DNA of 64,000 nucleotides from Phycisphaerae bacterium RAS2 (GTDB lineage Bacteria > Planctomycetota > Phycisphaerae > UBA1845 > UTPLA1). Under the pieces are notes generated by a model. The model ran no database searches. It saw nothing but the letters and a program-made list of their open reading frames with translations, and was not told the DNA's origin. The stretch lies in assembly GCA_007753915.1 (NCBI GenBank), contig CP036352.1, forward strand, positions 558,001 to 622,000, in the 5' to 3' direction. This document shows positions 8,784-16,914 of the stretch, one piece after another; position 1 is the stretch's first letter, and every line of letters starts with the position of its first letter. Position numbers and translations under genes: made by a program.

Positions 8784-8893
8784 CGCAAATTGCTCGGTTA
8801 ATCGCGCCGCTCTGCGGCCGGACTGCGGGATGGGCAGTGCCTGCCTTCGAGTCGGCCGCGCGCGAAGCTGGCGTCCGCGCCGGGAGTCCGATC

Positions 8894-9298
8894 ATGTTTG
8901 TCGAAGAAGCGATGACACCAGACCCGTTCGTGGTGGATACGTATGAGCCGATCTCACGCGTCGCCGATTTGATCCGCCGTCATCGAATCCACCAGGTGCC
9001 GGTCATCGATGACAACAACCGCATCGTCGGCATCGTGACCGACCGCGACATCCGTTCGGCGGCGGCCGTCAACGCCGACACGGCAGGCCTGCTGGCGCGC
9101 GATGTGATGACGACGGATGTCGTTTCCATCGCGCCGACCCAACCGCTGGCCGATGCGGTCCGCATCCTCTGTGAACATCGGTTTGGCTCGTTGCCCGTCG
9201 TCGTGGGCGAGCGCATTGTCGGGATACTTAGCACGCGCGACCTGTTGCGGCGCCTGCTGGTCTTTCTGGAGGGAGCCGCGGTCGAATCCAACTCTTGA
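8894..9298 (+). CDS. Tandem CBS-domain protein
   Basis: 134 aa, essentially two CBS motifs (about 1-60 and 70-130) and nothing else. Hallmarks are DPFVVDTYEPISRVADLI, HQVPVIDDNNRIVGIVTDRD and SLPVVVGERIVGILSTRDLL. Stand-alone CBS pairs bind adenine nucleotides or similar ligands and regulate a partner. A frame open for 1.6 kb upstream is a shadow of the opposite-strand kinase; the ATG at 8894 has GGGAG upstream and begins the domain. It is the first gene of a three-gene operon with a Cys-rich protein and a hemerythrin, downstream of a sigma-54 promoter. Confidence 0.9.
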   Translation: MFVEEAMTPDPFVVDTYEPISRVADLIRRHRIHQVPVIDDNNRIVGIVTDRDIRSAAAVNADTAGLLARDVMTTDVVSIAPTQPLADAVRILCEHRFGSLPVVVGERIVGILSTRDLLRRLLVFLEGAAVESNS

Positions 9299-9312
9299 AA
9301 GCGAGGTGGGTC

Positions 9313-9660
9313 ATGGTGCTTCAATTGAACCTGGTGGAGGCCGCCCTGCGCAACAAGATCTGCCTCAACTGCGTTCGCTTCACCGCGGACCACCGGTGCA
9401 GCCTGCCACCCGATCGGCCCTGTGTCATTTTTGAGGCGCTGCCGACGATTGCGCAGGTGGTCCAGAGCGTGAGCTCGAACCGCATCGATCCCTATCTTGA
9501 CCGGATTCGCACCGATCTGTGCGCCGTGTGCCGCGAAGACGAACACGGGCGATGCCCGCTGCGCGATCACCTCGATTGCGCGCTGGACAGCTACCTGCCG
9601 TTGGTTGTGGACGAGATCGAATCGGCCTGTTCGCGCGGCGGCAAGCCACGGCAGGCCTGA
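9313..9660 (+). CDS. Small two-module Cys-rich (zinc or Fe-S) protein
   Basis: 115 aa starting at the ATG preceded by GAGGTGGG; a TTG at 9295 overlapping the CBS stop is possible but has no ribosome site. Two similar four-cysteine sets are visible: Cys17-x2-Cys20-x8-Cys29-x7-Cys37 and Cys70-x2-Cys73-x7-Cys81-x7-Cys89. They are separated by a helix-like segment, suggesting duplicated metal-binding knuckles. I do not recognise a named family. Lying between a CBS protein and a hemerythrin in a sigma-54 operon facing a globin kinase, it may be a redox- or metal-sensing adaptor. Zinc versus iron-sulfur cannot be decided from the sequence. Confidence 0.75.
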   Translation: MVLQLNLVEAALRNKICLNCVRFTADHRCSLPPDRPCVIFEALPTIAQVVQSVSSNRIDPYLDRIRTDLCAVCREDEHGRCPLRDHLDCALDSYLPLVVDEIESACSRGGKPRQA

Positions 9661-9750
9661 GGCGATTCAGGTTCCCTTCGCCGGGCCGGTGCTTATAATC
9701 CTGCGGCAACGTCTTGCGTCCCATCCATCACCCGTTCGGGAGGATTCGCG

Positions 9751-10203
9751 ATGAACGCCAAGCAACTGGCCGCCTGGATCAAGGAAGAACAGGAGAAGAT
9801 CAGCGGCATCACCCGCCAACTGATGGAAAAGATCTCCATCGTTCCGCGCATCGACCACGACCGCTGGCTCGCAGACGTTCGGGCGCTCTTCGAACATTAC
9901 CGGGCACACACGATTCGCCACATTGCCCTCGAGGAGCAGGATGGTTATCTGACCCCGGTGACCGAGGCCCGGCCGTTCCTCTCGAAGGAAGTGGACCGGC
10001 TTCAGCACGAGCACCGCGAGATGATCCGGTTGATCGACGCGGTTCATCGCGATTTACCGGGCATTCAAGCCGGCGACCTGCTGCTCCTGCGCGACATCTG
10101 TCATCGAATTCAGGACGTGCTTCAGTACATGGAGCATCACGAAAAAGAAGAAACGCTCCTGCTGATGTCCGCGTTTACGGACGACACCGGCGAAAAGGAC
10201 TGA
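9751..10203 (+). CDS. Hemerythrin-like (HHE) protein
   Basis: 150 aa, all helical in character, with the histidine/acid pattern of an HHE di-iron domain: HYRAHTIRHIALEE (His49, His53, His57, Glu61), LQHEHRE (His86, His88) and MEHHEKEE (His129/130, Glu134). Such proteins bind O2 or NO or serve in iron handling. A strong GGGAGGA site precedes the ATG. It is the third gene after the CBS and Cys-rich genes, with a 90-bp gap. Opposite a globin-coupled kinase, the context points to oxygen or nitric oxide management. Confidence 0.85.
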   Translation: MNAKQLAAWIKEEQEKISGITRQLMEKISIVPRIDHDRWLADVRALFEHYRAHTIRHIALEEQDGYLTPVTEARPFLSKEVDRLQHEHREMIRLIDAVHRDLPGIQAGDLLLLRDICHRIQDVLQYMEHHEKEETLLLMSAFTDDTGEKD

Positions 10204-10388
10204 CCGCGCTCGCTCGCGCCCGTGTTGCCGTTTCACCACACGCCTGCGCCAATGGGGTCCTGCCGCTGCGCAGCCGTGCCATTGACACAATCCTCTTAAT
10301 CCGCAATGCCGCAGGTCCGGCCGAGTTATCTCGCCGGCGTGCCCGTGGTTATCGCGCCGAAAATGAATCCCTGCCTGGGTTTGCCGCG

Positions 10389-10403
10389 CGGCACCACGTT
10401 TGC
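10389..10403 (+). promoter_or_regulatory. Probable sigma-54 promoter for the PEP-CTERM gene
   Basis: CGGCAC-N5-TTGC with exact GG-N10-GC spacing; one mismatch to the -24 hexamer. It lies about 93 bp upstream of the PEP-CTERM ATG. In some proteobacteria PEP-CTERM genes are known to be under sigma-54 control, which makes the position plausible. Confidence 0.5.
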
Positions 10404-10495
10404 TACTTGTTGATCGAGGCATGGCAGCGTCCACGGGGGCGTTCCACACTGCTGATTTCCTGCGCCCGCATACAAAGGGCCTGGGGGGAGGATCT

Positions 10496-11329
10496 ATGTT
10501 TCGATCAATCGTTCGAACGGCGCTGTTTGCCGGGGCCGCCGCGGTCTTCTCGGCCGCGCCGGCGATGGCCCAGGTCGGTGAGCCGACCGGCTCGTTTCAT
10601 CTGAAGGTCACCCACGGCGCGACGACGGTCGTCAATACGAACGTCGTTGTTCCGGCAGACCTGTCCATCACCGACGGCGATCCCGAGGATTACGTCCAGG
10701 TCGGCACGGTCGGCGGTGACCCGATCATCCTCAAGATGGTCTCCGAGGGCGGTCCGGATTTCCGCATCGTTCACTGGTACCTCGATGTGCCCGACAGCCT
10801 CGCCAACATTTACATGTCGGGCGGGACGAGTCTGTTCGACCCGCTCAATCCCGCGTCGATCGACGTTGAGGTGACGGGTCTGGCCTTCACAAACACCACG
10901 GGCGTCACGCCGCTCATCGTGAACAACAGCACGTATCTCGCTGCGTTCATGCGAGACACCTTCGGCGGCACCGGCGGTCGCTTCTACAACCTGCCGCAGG
11001 GCACCTACTTCGGCCCCGGCGTGTTCTCGCCCGAGCCGCAGGTGCAGGTGGCCGGCCAGCACTTCCTGGATGGCAATGCGGCGTTGTACAACTTCACGAC
11101 GAGCAGCTTCTTGAGTCCGACGGCGAGCTGGAAGTGGGGCGCGTTGCCCAATCCCGGCGCGCTGGGTCTGACGACTGTTTCGTCGGGCAACAACAACACG
11201 CCGAGCGACGGCGGCAAGGTCTTCGAACTGGGCCTGTCGGTCGCGTTCGTCGGCGTGCCGGAGCCGGGCACGCTGGGTCTGCTCGCGCCGGGCATGTTGT
11301 TCGCCTTGCGACGGACGCGCCGGCGGTAA
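10496..11329 (+). CDS. PEP-CTERM sorting-signal exported protein
   Basis: 277 aa with a cleavable signal peptide (about 1-26, ending APAMAQ) and a C-terminal tripartite tail: VPEPGTLGLL, a short hydrophobic stretch, then RRTRRR. This is the PEP-CTERM exosortase sorting signal. The body is low in charge and Gly/Thr/Asn-rich, with no recognised enzyme motif. The start has GGGGGGAGG upstream; open codons before it are untranslated leader. It is probably anchored or released at the cell surface as a matrix protein. No exosortase is in this window. A perfect palindromic terminator follows about 60 bp after the stop. Confidence 0.85.
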   Translation: MFRSIVRTALFAGAAAVFSAAPAMAQVGEPTGSFHLKVTHGATTVVNTNVVVPADLSITDGDPEDYVQVGTVGGDPIILKMVSEGGPDFRIVHWYLDVPDSLANIYMSGGTSLFDPLNPASIDVEVTGLAFTNTTGVTPLIVNNSTYLAAFMRDTFGGTGGRFYNLPQGTYFGPGVFSPEPQVQVAGQHFLDGNAALYNFTTSSFLSPTASWKWGALPNPGALGLTTVSSGNNNTPSDGGKVFELGLSVAFVGVPEPGTLGLLAPGMLFALRRTRRR

Positions 11330-11390
11330 GGCGCCGCGGCGCTCGAAATTGCGGTTTAGGATTCCGAGCGCAGTTTGTTGATCAACCAAT

Positions 11391-11420
11391 AAAGCCCCCG
11401 GCAAGCTTGCCGGGGGCTTT
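11391..11420. terminator. Perfect 30-bp palindromic bidirectional terminator
   Basis: AAAGCCCCCGG...CCGGGGGCTTT is a perfect palindrome centred on AAGCTT. The A/T flanks give a U-rich end on both strands. It separates the rightward PEP-CTERM gene from the leftward MauE-like gene, so it can stop transcription from both sides. Its design matches the terminator at 61724-61760. Confidence 0.85.
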
Positions 11421-11490
11421 GCTTTGCGCAGATTCGTTGCGAGAAGAATCGGGAGTTTGGATTGTCCGGTGTCGAAATCCGCCGCGCGAG

Positions 11491-11994
11491 TCACGCCGCG
11501 GCGCGTCGACGATTCGGGGAAAGAAAAACGGAGGCGATGGTTGCAAGGAGCAGCGCGGAGTCGAACACAATGGTCTTCACGCCGGCGGCCGACGGGTTAC
11601 CCTTGCCGAAGCAGCCGCAGTCGATGTTCAGCCCCTTGTAAAGCGCCGAGTAACTGACGGCGATGATGAACATGACGAGCATGCCGCAGATGAGGATCGC
11701 CCCTGCCCGGCGCGTCGCCGGGAGAATCAGCGCCACCGCCGCAAGGCATTCCAGCCAGGGAAGTATCAGCGCCATGGCATTCAGCCCGCGCTCCGGCACG
11801 ATGCGATAATTGGAGATTGCGATCACAAACTGCCGCGGCTCGACGATTTTCTCAAAGCCCGCGTAAAGAAAAACGCCCGCGACGCCCAGCGCGCAGACCC
11901 ACGCCGTGACCGTTCGCCAAAGCGGCGTTGTCGCGCCGTGTTCGTGTGTCATCAGATCTACCGGAATGCTCAATGCCTCGCCGTCGGCGGTCAT
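11491..11994 (-). CDS. MauE/DoxX-like integral membrane protein
   Basis: 167 aa with four hydrophobic helices (about 30-48, 75-92, 98-118 and 140-158) and a conserved NIDCGCFGKG loop between the last two, the hallmark of MauE/DoxX-type redox-associated membrane proteins. MauE is needed for disulfide formation during methylamine dehydrogenase maturation; here the family more generally suggests thiol/disulfide chemistry at the membrane. Its start overlaps the stop of the upstream rhodanese gene by 4 bp, so the two are coupled. Confidence 0.75.
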   Translation of the reverse strand: MTADGEALSIPVDLMTHEHGATTPLWRTVTAWVCALGVAGVFLYAGFEKIVEPRQFVIAISNYRIVPERGLNAMALILPWLECLAAVALILPATRRAGAILICGMLVMFIIAVSYSALYKGLNIDCGCFGKGNPSAAGVKTIVFDSALLLATIASVFLSPNRRRAAA

Positions 11995-12542
11995 GGCTCG
12001 GTCCCCGTCGCGAAATGCTCATTAAACCGGCCGCTGCTCATGACCTCGGCCCAGCCGTTCTCGTAGATGACGACATCGGAGAATCCGAAATCGCGCCGCA
12101 GAGCGTCGGCCACGTGATGACTCGCTTCGCAATCACCGCCGCCGCAATAGACGATGATCTTGTCGACCGGGGCCGCCGCGCCCAGCACGCGCTCAATGTT
12201 CTTGTAGATTGCGCTGCTCGGCAGGTTGATCGCGCCGAGCAGATGCCCCTCGACGAACTCGCGTTCTTCGCGGGCATCAACGAACTTTGCCGTGCCGGCC
12301 GTCAGATGCTCCAGCACGGCGTCGATCTTGATGGTGCCGGGCTTGGCTGCGTCCGACGCGGCCGGTGCCGACATGGTTGTTGCGCCCTCCACCGCGGTAG
12401 CAGGAGTTGGCTCGGCCGCCGGCGCGGCGGGCAGCGGCTCACGCACCCACGGAAGCGTGAGCTTGCGCACGGCGTTGCTCGTGGCCGCCGCTCCGGTGCT
12501 AAGCAGCAGAATGATTCCGGCGATGGAAATGTCTCGGATCAT
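11991..12542 (-). CDS. Membrane-anchored or exported rhodanese-like protein
   Basis: 183 aa. An N-terminal hydrophobic segment (4-24) and a Pro/Ala-rich linker precede a rhodanese domain (about 70-175) containing FVDAREEREFVEGHLLGAINLP and the active-site loop VYCGGGDCEAS. The loop has two cysteines rather than the usual CxxGxRS, a form seen in rhodaneses next to MauE-like proteins. Likely role: sulfur transfer or thiol redox outside the cytoplasm. It is upstream of and overlaps the MauE-like gene. Confidence 0.82.
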   Translation of the reverse strand: MIRDISIAGIILLLSTGAAATSNAVRKLTLPWVREPLPAAPAAEPTPATAVEGATTMSAPAASDAAKPGTIKIDAVLEHLTAGTAKFVDAREEREFVEGHLLGAINLPSSAIYKNIERVLGAAAPVDKIIVYCGGGDCEASHHVADALRRDFGFSDVVIYENGWAEVMSSGRFNEHFATGTEP

Positions 12543-12599
12543 GGTTGCATTCTCAATTCCGTCTGCATCGCAGGTCGGCGCAGCGATTCCTCCCCCCGG

Positions 12600-12622
12600 C
12601 CCTCTCCCGCGGTGGGAGAGGG
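12600..12622. repeat. Dispersed hairpin repeat, copy 1 (CCCTCTCCC/GGGAGAGGG)
   Basis: Perfect 9-bp stem CCCTCTCCC / GGGAGAGGG with a 5-nt loop, in the 98-bp gap between the DUF1573 and rhodanese genes. Copies with the same stem occur at 29040 and 55988. This is a dispersed intergenic repeat rather than a gene-specific terminator. Confidence 0.7.
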
Positions 12623-12640
12623 CGCAGAGAGAGATACGAA

Positions 12641-14056
12641 CTATTCCTTGCTGTTGCCGTTGCCCGGGTTCGCAGCCGGCTGCGGGGGCGTGGTCGTCGT
12701 CGCACCGGGGGCCGCCTTGGCGCTGCCGACCGGCGCGGCGTTTGCGTTCGGCGACTTGCTTGATACCGTGCCGGGGCGCGTGCCGACGGCCGCCGACAGA
12801 TCGCGCGACTGGCCGTAGTTCATCTCGGTGATCGGCACGGTGACCGTCGGGACGGTGGCGTTGTCGGTCTTGAAGGTGACCGTGTCGCCGGTGGAGGCGA
12901 TCTTGTAATCCGCCGGGATGTCGAGCGTGATGCGGAACGACGTGCCGGGCTTGACCTCGGTCAGCGTGTGCTTGAGCGCCGGGTTGGACGTCGCGACGTC
13001 GCTGATCTTCAGCGGCTTGTTCGCATTGTTGTTGTTTATATACAGGTGTCGCTGAAGGGGGGCCGTGCGGTTCATCGGAAGCGACAGCCGATTGGGCGCG
13101 ACCTCAACCTCGGCGGTGATGTACGCGCTGACCGGCACCGTGACGCTGGGCACTTCTTCGAGGCCGGTCTCCACGGTCAACATGGCCGAGACCATGCCGC
13201 TTGTGAGCGCGCCCTGCGCCGTGACGCTCAAATCGAACTTCTTGCCCGTCTCCACTTCAACGATTTCCGCTTTGAAAGCCGGGTTGGACGATTCCTTGAT
13301 GCTCAACTTGGCCGGCTTGTCGGTGTTGTTGGAGATTGTCACCTTGCGTGTCTGGCTGCCGTCCTGGACCTGCGCGGTCGTCAGGCGGCCGAACGAGGCG
13401 CTGGGCGGCGCGAGCTGCACCGGCTGCCAGACCTCGCCCTTGATGTTCAGCGTGATCATCTCCTCGGGACCCGAGCAGTTCGTGTAGACCGTCACGGTCT
13501 TGGTGATCGGGCCGGCCATGTTGGTCGTGCCGAGCTTGATGGGAATCTTGCCGGTCTTGCCCGGCTCGACGATCTTGTCGTGCTCGCCGGCGGTCGTGCA
13601 GCCGCAGGCCGGGCGCACTTTCAGAACTTCGAGGAGGCCGTTGCCGGCGTTGGTGAACCAGAAGTCTTTGCGAATCTCGTCCCCGGCCTTGACGCGGCCG
13701 AAGTCGTAGGTCGGGGTATCAAACGTCACCTTGGGAATCTCGCCGGGTTTGTTGGTAACGGTCGGAGCCGGAACGTCCGGCGGGCGGACGGTGCCGGCAG
13801 CGCCGGGTTTGACCGCGCCGGGCGCCGTGCCGACACCCATCGAACCGGTCGCGCCATGATTGTGACCGGCATGGTCGTGACCTTCGTGCCTGGGCTGGGC
13901 CGCGCCCTGTGCGGGCTGGCCGGCGTCGGCCTTGGCCGGCTCGGTCTTCGCGGGTTCAGTTTTGGCCGGCTCGGCGCGGAGCGAGGCGGCGCCGACGGCG
14001 AAAGCCGCCAGGGCCATGAAACAGACGAGCGTCTTGAGACCGTTCAACGATGTCAT
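12641..14056 (-). CDS. Exported DUF1573 protein with His-rich linker
   Basis: 471 aa with a signal peptide (about 1-28), a low-complexity Lys/Pro/Glu and His-rich linker (GHDHAGHNHGAT, which could bind metal), then repeated immunoglobulin-like segments. The first is a DUF1573 module: TYDFGRVKAGDEIRKDFWF followed by PACGCTTAGEHDKIVEPG. It ends in a Pro/Ala/Asn-rich tail. DUF1573 domains are common in exported planctomycete and Bacteroidetes proteins, function unsettled. It is upstream of the rhodanese and MauE-like genes on the same strand, suggesting a shared extracytoplasmic thiol or metal role. The two cysteines of ACGC are the visible redox candidates. Confidence 0.75.
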   Translation of the reverse strand: MTSLNGLKTLVCFMALAAFAVGAASLRAEPAKTEPAKTEPAKADAGQPAQGAAQPRHEGHDHAGHNHGATGSMGVGTAPGAVKPGAAGTVRPPDVPAPTVTNKPGEIPKVTFDTPTYDFGRVKAGDEIRKDFWFTNAGNGLLEVLKVRPACGCTTAGEHDKIVEPGKTGKIPIKLGTTNMAGPITKTVTVYTNCSGPEEMITLNIKGEVWQPVQLAPPSASFGRLTTAQVQDGSQTRKVTISNNTDKPAKLSIKESSNPAFKAEIVEVETGKKFDLSVTAQGALTSGMVSAMLTVETGLEEVPSVTVPVSAYITAEVEVAPNRLSLPMNRTAPLQRHLYINNNNANKPLKISDVATSNPALKHTLTEVKPGTSFRITLDIPADYKIASTGDTVTFKTDNATVPTVTVPITEMNYGQSRDLSAAVGTRPGTVSSKSPNANAAPVGSAKAAPGATTTTPPQPAANPGNGNSKE

Positions 14057-14346
14057 GAAGTAGCTCCAGAAAGAGAAAAGTTCCTGAACGACCGTGAATC
14101 AAACCATCGGCAATATAAGGGTTTGAGCCGTGTTTACGGTGTAACGGACCTGTAAACCGAGCGGTTACGGGGCGTTGCGCGGCGCGCAACCCATTGAAGA
14201 ACAACGTCCCGGGGCGAACGCTGCGCCGCGAATTCCTTTCCGAATTGACCGGCGCTGCCGACGCGGGGAGAATTCAGTATCCGGACGACGGCCGATCTGC
14301 GCAGGAGCAACAAGTCCCCTTGCGGCGTCGGACCGCCCGGCGATTC

Positions 14347-14426
14347 GCGCGAGTGGCGGAATTGGCAGACGCGCGGGATTTAGGTTCCCGTGGGCAACCG
14401 TGTGGGTTCGAGTCCCACCTCGCGCA
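14347..14426 (+). tRNA. tRNA-Leu (anticodon UAG)
   Basis: Acceptor stem GCGCGAG/CTCGCGC, D-arm starting TGGCGGAATTGGCAGA, anticodon stem CGGGA/TCCCG with loop TTTAGGT (anticodon TAG at 14381-14383), a class-II variable arm, T-arm GTGGG-TTCGAGT-CCCAC, discriminator A. The 3' CCA is not encoded. Confidence 0.95.
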
Positions 14427-14450
14427 TTTAGGTGTTGGGCGCGGTCGGCG

Positions 14451-16784
14451 TCAGGTGCCGGTCTTGCCCGCGCCGAGATCCATCGCGACGATCTTCTCGC
14501 GATCGCGGAGGTACAGCGTTCGGCCGTACAGCGTCGGCGCGGTCCAGGCCGTCTTCTTGCAGACACCCGTCATTTTTCCGAGCAGCCGATACTTCTCCGC
14601 GTCGGCCTTCACGAGGAACAGCGAGCCGTCCTCGTCCAGCACGATCAGCTTGCCGTCGGCCAGCAGCACCGTCGCCTTGGCGATCCCGCGCTGTCGCCAG
14701 CCGAACTCGCCCGTCTTCGCGTTCACACACCCCATGAACGCCGGGCCGAAATCGCCGCTGCTGCCGTAAATCCAGTCGCCCTCGCGCACGGCCGTCGCGT
14801 GCTGAATCTTCATGCGGGGATTGAACCACGTCTCCTTTGCGGCGACCTGGCTGCCGGCCTTGCTGATCTGCACGCCGCGCGAGCCCATGCCGTACGCAGA
14901 GGAGATGAACAGCGTCTTGTCGCTCGCGTTCCACAGCGGCGTCGTGATGTTCGCGCCCCATTGCGTCGGGTGATCGATGCTCCACGTCGTGTGGCCGTCG
15001 GACGGATCGACGCCCAGCACGGCCTTGCCGCCGAACGCGACCAACTGCTCGATGCCGTCAACCGTAATGGCGAGCAGCGATGCGTAGCCGGGATCAAATT
15101 CTCCGCCCTTCCACGCGACCTTGCCGGTGTCCTTCTCAAATGCAATGATCGCGTGACCCTTCTCTTTGCTGACGGTCACGAGAATGTTGCCCTTGTATTC
15201 CAGTGGGCTGGCGCCGTAGCCGCGCATGTGCAGGTCGGCTTTGTACTTGGCTGAGAGGTCCTCCGACCAGACGACCTTGCCGCTCTTCTTGTCGAGGCAA
15301 AGCAATATCGCCGTGCAGCCGACGGTGTAGAGCTTGTCGCCGACGATCAGCGGCGTGCTGTGCGGGCCGGGGCCGAACTCCATCTGCAAGCCTTCGGGCC
15401 AGGGTGCGTCGTATTTGTGTTCCCATTTCGTCTTGCCTGTCTTTGCATCGAGCGCGACGACAACCTCTTCGCCCTTTTTCGCGTCTTCCTTGTCGCGAAC
15501 GGAATACATCGTGTACAGCGTGTCGCCGTCGCACAGGATGCAACTGAACCCGTCGCCCAGCGGCCGCTCCCAGAGCTTCGGCGGGCCTTCCTTCGGCCAG
15601 CGGTTTGCCAGACCCGTGGCACTGCACTTGAAATCGCGATCCGGCCCACCCCATTGCAGCCACGCGACCGGGTCGTTTGCCGGTGTCGGCGGATCGACCG
15701 GGCCGGCCATTGCGGCGGCTTCTTCGGCCTCTTTCTTCGCCTTGGCCGCGGCGATTCGCTCGGTGATCTCGGCCTTCTGCTTCTTGCGTTCGGCGACCGG
15801 GCGCGACGTGCCGTGGTAGGTTGCCTTCGTGTCGATCTTCATCATGGGCGCGTCCGGCCCGCGCTGGAACCACGACGGCATCTCGATCTTTGCGTCGGAC
15901 GTATAGCGGATGTCGGCGATTCGATTGGAGGCCAGGTCGTAGCGCGCTTCGCCGGTCAGCGTGCCGTCCATCTTTGTCGGCTTCTGATCCTTCGCGGGCT
16001 TGTCGGCCGGGTCCTTCGCGACCGTTCCCTTGTAATGGATGATCGCCATCTCGCGCCCGTCGGCCTTCTCAATCTTTTCCAGTTTGCAGTCGTACTGATA
16101 GATGACTTTGCCGAGGTTCTCCAGCTCCGCGTGCTGGGTCTTCTTCCATGTGTCGCCGACTTTCACCTCGCGCTCCGGCAGGATGACGAACTGCGACTCG
16201 CCGAAGAGCGACTTGATTCGCACGTCGGCGAGATCGCCGTTGATCAACGAGCTGCCGACGAAGTTGGACTCGCCCAGTTCTTTGAGGATGGCCCGGATCG
16301 GATCGCCGCCGCTGACACCCGTCGCTTTTCCGGCGGCATCGATCGTGATCGACAGCGACTTGTTCAAAACCGGGTTGAAGGCGTCCTTGTGCATCGGCGA
16401 TGCTTCTTCGTAGTCCGGGTCGTCGCTGTCGTACAGGCTCTTCATCGATTCGCTGAACGACATGTAGCCCAGCATGCGATCCATCGTCACCTCCAGCACC
16501 ATGCCGTCGCCCTCGGCCTTGGCCGTCTGCAGCAGGCCGTAGACCGAACGGGCGTCGACGTTCATCGGCTTGCCGTCAGGGCCGGTCGTCGCCTGCTTCA
16601 CGTCAAGCTCGTGTTCGACGTAAACGTTGCTCAACGACTTGGCATCGGGCTTGAGGCGGACGCCATCGGCTGCGGCGGCGCGCACCGCCGGGACCGCCAG
16701 CGCGATCGTGCAGGCCAGGGCGCAGATTCGCGCGAACGGCGCGCGGATGAATCGGGGCGAAGTGGAGAATTCGACAGCGTGCAT
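14451..16784 (-). CDS. Exported PQQ/beta-propeller repeat protein with DUF6263-like N-terminus
   Basis: 777 aa from the ATG beginning MHAVEFST; 92 upstream open codons lack homology. Signal peptide about 1-35. The first half (about 45-320) is a beta-rich region like the DUF6263 family, then a charged helical linker (AERKKQKAEITERI...). The second half is a PQQ-type eight-blade propeller with repeats such as VVALDAKTGKTKWEHKY, LLCLDKKSGKVVWSEDL and IIAFEKDTGKVAWKGG. Such propellers occur in outer-membrane assembly proteins and in non-enzymatic sensors; no dehydrogenase catalytic residues are evident. Located on the far side of the tRNA-Leu gene from the DUF1573 group. Confidence 0.8.
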   Translation of the reverse strand: MHAVEFSTSPRFIRAPFARICALACTIALAVPAVRAAAADGVRLKPDAKSLSNVYVEHELDVKQATTGPDGKPMNVDARSVYGLLQTAKAEGDGMVLEVTMDRMLGYMSFSESMKSLYDSDDPDYEEASPMHKDAFNPVLNKSLSITIDAAGKATGVSGGDPIRAILKELGESNFVGSSLINGDLADVRIKSLFGESQFVILPEREVKVGDTWKKTQHAELENLGKVIYQYDCKLEKIEKADGREMAIIHYKGTVAKDPADKPAKDQKPTKMDGTLTGEARYDLASNRIADIRYTSDAKIEMPSWFQRGPDAPMMKIDTKATYHGTSRPVAERKKQKAEITERIAAAKAKKEAEEAAAMAGPVDPPTPANDPVAWLQWGGPDRDFKCSATGLANRWPKEGPPKLWERPLGDGFSCILCDGDTLYTMYSVRDKEDAKKGEEVVVALDAKTGKTKWEHKYDAPWPEGLQMEFGPGPHSTPLIVGDKLYTVGCTAILLCLDKKSGKVVWSEDLSAKYKADLHMRGYGASPLEYKGNILVTVSKEKGHAIIAFEKDTGKVAWKGGEFDPGYASLLAITVDGIEQLVAFGGKAVLGVDPSDGHTTWSIDHPTQWGANITTPLWNASDKTLFISSAYGMGSRGVQISKAGSQVAAKETWFNPRMKIQHATAVREGDWIYGSSGDFGPAFMGCVNAKTGEFGWRQRGIAKATVLLADGKLIVLDEDGSLFLVKADAEKYRLLGKMTGVCKKTAWTAPTLYGRTLYLRDREKIVAMDLGAGKTGT

Positions 16785-16914
16785 GGTTGGACTCCGGAAT
16801 TGGATTTCTCGATCAGCTCGCGCGTAATATTGTAAACGGAGTCGGCCGCCCGTACAAACGCGCGACGAAGTGCGGCGCCGATTCCCATCGAGTTTGCACG
16901 CTCGAGATTCGCCT

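Larger units (their letters stand above)
8417..8893. other. Divergent regulatory spacer between the globin kinase and the CBS-hemerythrin operon
   Basis: A 477-bp gene-free region separating two outward-facing operons. It contains a sigma-54-type promoter on each strand (8581-8595 leftward, 8769-8783 rightward) and, about midway, the inverted repeat TCGCG-N8-CGCGA (8668-8685). The layout is what a bidirectional region served by one enhancer-binding regulator would look like. Confidence 0.6.

Noticed and set aside
7283-8893. Long open frame upstream of and in frame with the CBS gene
   Set aside because: It lies antisense to the globin kinase and has no domain of its own; the high-GC third position of the kinase gene creates it. 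The CBS gene starts at 8894 behind a ribosome site.
14174-14190. GTTGCGC-GGC-GCGCAAC hairpin upstream of tRNA-Leu as a terminator
   Set aside because: A strong short stem but no U-tract, and it is upstream of the leftward DUF1573 gene start, where a terminator is not expected. Kept only as a possible chance palindrome.
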